The position numbers and the translations under genes were made by a program. Source: Diploscapter coronatus (lineage: Eukaryota; Nematoda; Chromadorea; Rhabditida; Rhabditidae). From it: a DNA stretch of 64,000 nucleotides. The DNA lies in NCBI GenBank assembly GCA_964036155.1, contig OZ038422.1:60225201-60289200 (forward strand), given 5' to 3'. Positions 60,401 to 64,000 of this stretch are shown here, one piece after another (within the stretch, counting starts at the first letter, position 1; each line of letters opens with the position of its first letter). The notes beneath the pieces are model-generated. The model saw only the letters and a program-made list of their open reading frames with translations, did no database searches and was not told the DNA's origin.

Positions 60401-63400
60401 GAAAAATGCCTACCTGTTCATCAATCGAAAACGGCAATTTCGCGTCAGATTTTCCGCTTTTCAGCTCATAGGAGACCGTGCCGTAATGTTCAGAATCCTT
60501 GTCGATGGCTTCGAGCTAAATATTTTAAAATAAAAAAACGAATTTTATCACTTATCAAAAATTTGATCTTTTCAAAGATGATTTTAAATAAAAATAAAAC
60601 TTTAAAAATCACCTTAGTGACTTTGGTGCCGATTTTAGAATTCTCGAGAATTTCAGCCTTGTAGCTCGGTTTCGCAAAGACGGGCAAATTATCGTTCTCG
60701 TCCAGAATCTCGACGCTGATTCTAGCTTCCGAGGAAAGGGGCGGTTGACCATCGTCCGTCGCGATCACGACCAACTCGATTTTCTGCTCGTTTTCGAAGT
60801 CGAGTCCTGCAAATATTCGAAAACTAAAAAAAGTCCTAATAAATATTAGATTTTTTTTTCAAAAATTTAATAAGAAAAAAGGGTTTTAGTTCTTTTTTCT
60901 AAATTCGAAAAAAAAAATGCTAAAGAATCAATTTTGTTATAAAGAAGAGCTTCTTTTTTCTTTTAAATCAGTAAAAAAATTCGAAAATCAACTTTTTGAA
61001 GGAAAAATACAAATTGAGTGAATCGCCCACCCTCAGCCAGAGTCAGCACTCCGGTCTTTTCGTCGAGTTTGACGCGTTTGTTCTGTTTTCCCTCCTTCAG
61101 CCTGTAGACGATCTTCTCGCCCTCGTCTCCACCGACGGCCTTCGCGGTCAGCAGAGAGTAGCCGATAGATTCGGACTCCATAACCTGCAACTTTTGACTT
61201 TTGCAAATTAGAATATTTCATTTTTGAACGAGATAGGAAGAATACTAGGATTCGATTTTAATTTTCATCTTATTGAAAATGTAAAGCGTATAAATTACGT
61301 TATTCGGAAGAATCGATATAAAGACATCAAATTCATTATTTGTTGGTTTTTAGAAGTATTTTAATTTCATATTTTCATAATCATACAGATAGACTAATTG
61401 GTTCTTTTTTGGAAAAGATGCTTTTTAGGGATTTCTAAAACCTACATCATTAATTTTGTCGAGAAATTTAGAAAAATGCCAACCTGTAGAGCGTACTCCT
61501 TTCTCTCAAACTCGGGTGGGTTGTCGTTTTGATCGGCCACAGAGATCTTCACCGTCGTTTTCGCGGTTTTCGGCTTGACCGGGTCGGAATCGCTGGCCAG
61601 AACGTGCAGGGTGTACTCTAAAAATTTGATTTTTTTTTAGCATAAATCGATCTTTTTTTAAATTTTTTAATTTCCCTACCAGCTCTAGTCTCTCTGTCCA
61701 GAGGTACGATCGCCAAAATTACGCCCGAATTTTCGTCGATCTCAAAAACGCCATGTCCGTCTTGAAGGGCATATTTTACTCGACCGTAATCGCCCGAGTC
61801 CTGAAAATCAGTTTTTGAAAATTTTTTTTAATCATCTAGTTCACCAGCCATTAAATGTATAGATTTCGTGAAACCTACGAAACTCTTATAATTTTTATTC
61901 AAAAAATCAGTTCTTCAAATACTATAAAAGTTGTAATCTTCCTCAAAAAATAATATCTTCCAAAAATTAGAATACAGTACCCCAGAAAACCAACCTTATC
62001 AACAGCCTCGACCCTTAGGACGACCCTCTTCTCCTCTTTCGTAGCGGGTTGATTCTCCTTGATCGTCACGTCGTAGGTTTTCTTCGTGAAGACGGGTGGC
62101 TCGTCGTTGACGTCCTCCAGAATCACAACGACTCTCTCATGGCACTCGAAAGGAGGACTTTTTGACGTCGTCAGGCGGACGAAATCGTATCTGAAGTATC
62201 AAAATTAAAACACCGTAATCTTCAGTATTTCCTATTTTTACAGAAAAATCGACAAAATTGGTCTTTTTTCAAACATTTCTTTAACTAACCGAATCTTCTT
62301 ATCTTAAACATCGATCTTTCTTGGTATTTTTTACAAAAAAAAATCGTTAAAAAAGTAATTGTTCAAGTTTTTAACAAAATTTCCTAAGTTTACCTCTCCC
62401 GTTTCTCTCGATCCAGAACCCCGGTAGCTTTGACGTCTCCGCTTTTCGGATCGATTGCAAATGGTAGAATCTCGGTCGTCACTAATTGATAGTGCACTCT
62501 GATTCCTCCAAAGCTGTCGTTGGCCTTCTGGATTACCGTATCCTTCGTCGTCGACTCTAGAACCCTGACGATGGTCTGTTCGAGTGGGCATTCGTGAAGC
62601 GGCGCTGGTAGGACGTCGATTTTCATGTTGGAAGTCGTCGAGTGCACTCCGTCAAAGGCTAGCAGCGTCAGGTTGAATGTTTTCGTGCGGTTTTCCGGGT
62701 TTTCAAGCGATTTCTGAAAAAGACAATATATTTAAAAGATTTTTAAACTCGAAATATTGTACAAATTTTTAGTTTCAAAATCAAGGATAAAATTTAGAGA
62801 AAAAGACATTTTAAAAATATTCTTACCTGCACCGTAACTCTTCCTTGTCCGTCGATTTTGAACAGCCCGTCTTCGTTTCCTCGTGAAATGAAAAGTTGCG
62901 ATTGATTATTTGGAGACAGGTCCTTGTCAGTGACGATGACTCTCGCGATGGTCTGGCCGATTGTTGTTTCTGAAGTCGAATTCAGGGTACTTCTATTTTT
63001 AAATTAGCATTTAACCCTATTCAAACTTAAAATAGGTTTCATGGAAAGTTCATAGTTTTCCCATATTCACTTTAGTAATTTAGCGAATTTTTTTTATGAA
63101 AATGATTTACACACAAAAGTGGCAAGCTATCCCAATAGGTAATGAATGAAATTTCGAAGAATTCGATAAACTTAATGAATTTCTTAAATTTTCGACAATT
63201 TTTTAGCTTTCAAGAATTAGTCAAGTTACAAATTCTGTACCTTTTGTATTCAGATCGACAGAACATTTCAAGTTTATCAAAAATTCTTAACCAAAATTTC
63301 AAAAAAATGGTATATTTTCAAATTGCTACCTGCAGGATTCAGGCTGACTCGATAGTTTTTCTCATCGAATACGGGCGGCTCGTCGTTGACATCATTGATA

Positions 63401-64000
63401 TGAAGTTTGAATTTCAATGTAGAGAATAGCCCTCCCTCGTCTTCGGCCTTCGCGGTCAGCTGGTAGAACGGGGTGGTTTCCCTGGAAATTTGATTTTCCT
63501 TTAAATTTGCATTTTTTAGATATGCTTCAAGAATTATATTTTAGGCAAGTTGATAGGAGAGATGGTTATCTCGAGTTCTTTTTTATTTAAAGTAAAATTT
63601 TTGAATATGCTTCAAGAGTGCTATGGATATTAGAGAAATCTTGGAAATTAAGCTTTAGTAACCCCGACTAGAATATATTCGAAAATTATGTTTCAGAAAT
63701 TCTATGAGCTCAAAAATGGAATTGAAATTTAATTATCCCTATTGATTTATCTAATAACAGAACTTACCGATCGAGATTTCCATTAACGATCAGCCATCCC
63801 GAGTCGGGGTCCATTTTTAGCGAGTCGACTTTTTCGAGCAGCGAGAATTTGATGCTACCTCCTGAAAAATTTGCGTAATTTACAAAAAAAAAAGCATATT
63901 CTTTCTAAAAATAGCGTCTTTTTCACAAAAAGTGGCATTTCTTTCAAATATGCTAATTTTTTTTAGATTTTCTTTGAAAGTTACCTGGAGCTCGGTCTTT
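51406..64000 (-). CDS. Fat-like cadherin, C-terminal half (5' partial)
   Basis: Giant adhesion protein with the Fat layout; C. elegans cdh-4 is the closest described type, cdh-3 the alternative. Read on the minus strand from the right edge: several cadherin repeats with calcium-binding junctions (DVNDEPPVF about 62110, DQNDNPPEF about 61530, DENDNLPVF about 60690, DENDNAPV about 60210); a Fat-type linker with HAVAIRLNGVSTDEFFSKH at about 58100; EGF modules (57.4-56.7 kb); a laminin G domain split over 56441-55393; further EGF modules (55.1-54.1 kb); one membrane span (TLIGLALALIAILAFCLIC, about 53810) and basic KCMKR; and a cytoplasmic tail of seven exons with PPPLPPRR, Ser/Arg-rich stretches and YDDILDS. 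The last exon is 51536-51406, ending GDDLQT with TGA. The tail exons checked join in phase. The N-terminal repeats lie beyond the window. Confidence 0.9.

Noticed and set aside
1..64000. tRNA, rRNA, CRISPR, operon promoters or ribosome binding sites
   Set aside because: No tRNA-like arms or repeat-spacer pattern were seen, and the spliced genes mark the DNA as eukaryotic, so bacterial-type signals are not expected.

Overview
The window reads as nuclear DNA from a nematode. Genes are split into many small exons by short AT-rich introns that end in tttcag, and the recognisable proteins are closest in layout to Caenorhabditis-type genes: a 110-residue HSP-12 small heat shock protein, a FLP-15 neuropeptide precursor, a divergent superaquaporin, Vms1/ANKZF1, a DDX60-like helicase and a Fat-like cadherin. 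The species cannot be fixed from the sequence. All identifications come from reading translations and splice sites by eye; no database search was run.

Layout. 1-1620 (+): 3' end of a Gln/Pro/Ser-rich protein that I do not recognise. 4957-9166 (+): a complete vms-1/ANKZF1 gene of 18 exons and 615 codons, with zinc finger, peptidyl-tRNA-hydrolase (VLRF1) domain and p97-binding motif intact. 9167-24035: nearly 15 kb with little protein coding; its one clear gene is the flp-15 peptide exon on the minus strand at 14162-14286. 24036-25225 (+): a 247-aa aquaporin of the AQP11/12-like branch. 26214-26682 (-): hsp-12.2, with a TATA box and a four-unit 10-bp-phased GAA array upstream. 27726-30032 (-): a six-exon secreted protein of unrecognised family, followed by a related module ending in an acidic Ser-Gly tail. 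31431-45241 (+): a large DDX60-type Ski2-like helicase in about 45 exons. 45242-51405: a 6 kb gap with foldback elements. 51406-64000 (-): the 3' part of a Fat-like cadherin (cadherin repeats, EGF, laminin G, EGF, one membrane span, cytoplasmic tail), running off the right edge.

The genes do not form an operon or one pathway. Two concern stress at the level of translation or RNA (Vms1 in ribosome quality control, DDX60 in RNA sensing or antiviral defence), one protein folding, one peptide signalling, one membrane transport and one planar adhesion.

The strongest extra signals are: two short foldback elements with CAGGG-type ends, each flanked by a perfect 8-bp target duplication (a non-autonomous hAT family); the flp-15 exon hidden in the gene-poor stretch; the phased GAA array upstream of hsp-12.2; and the unrecognised secreted family with a possible glycosaminoglycan-bearing alternative end. 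I found no clear case for a wholly new multi-gene system.
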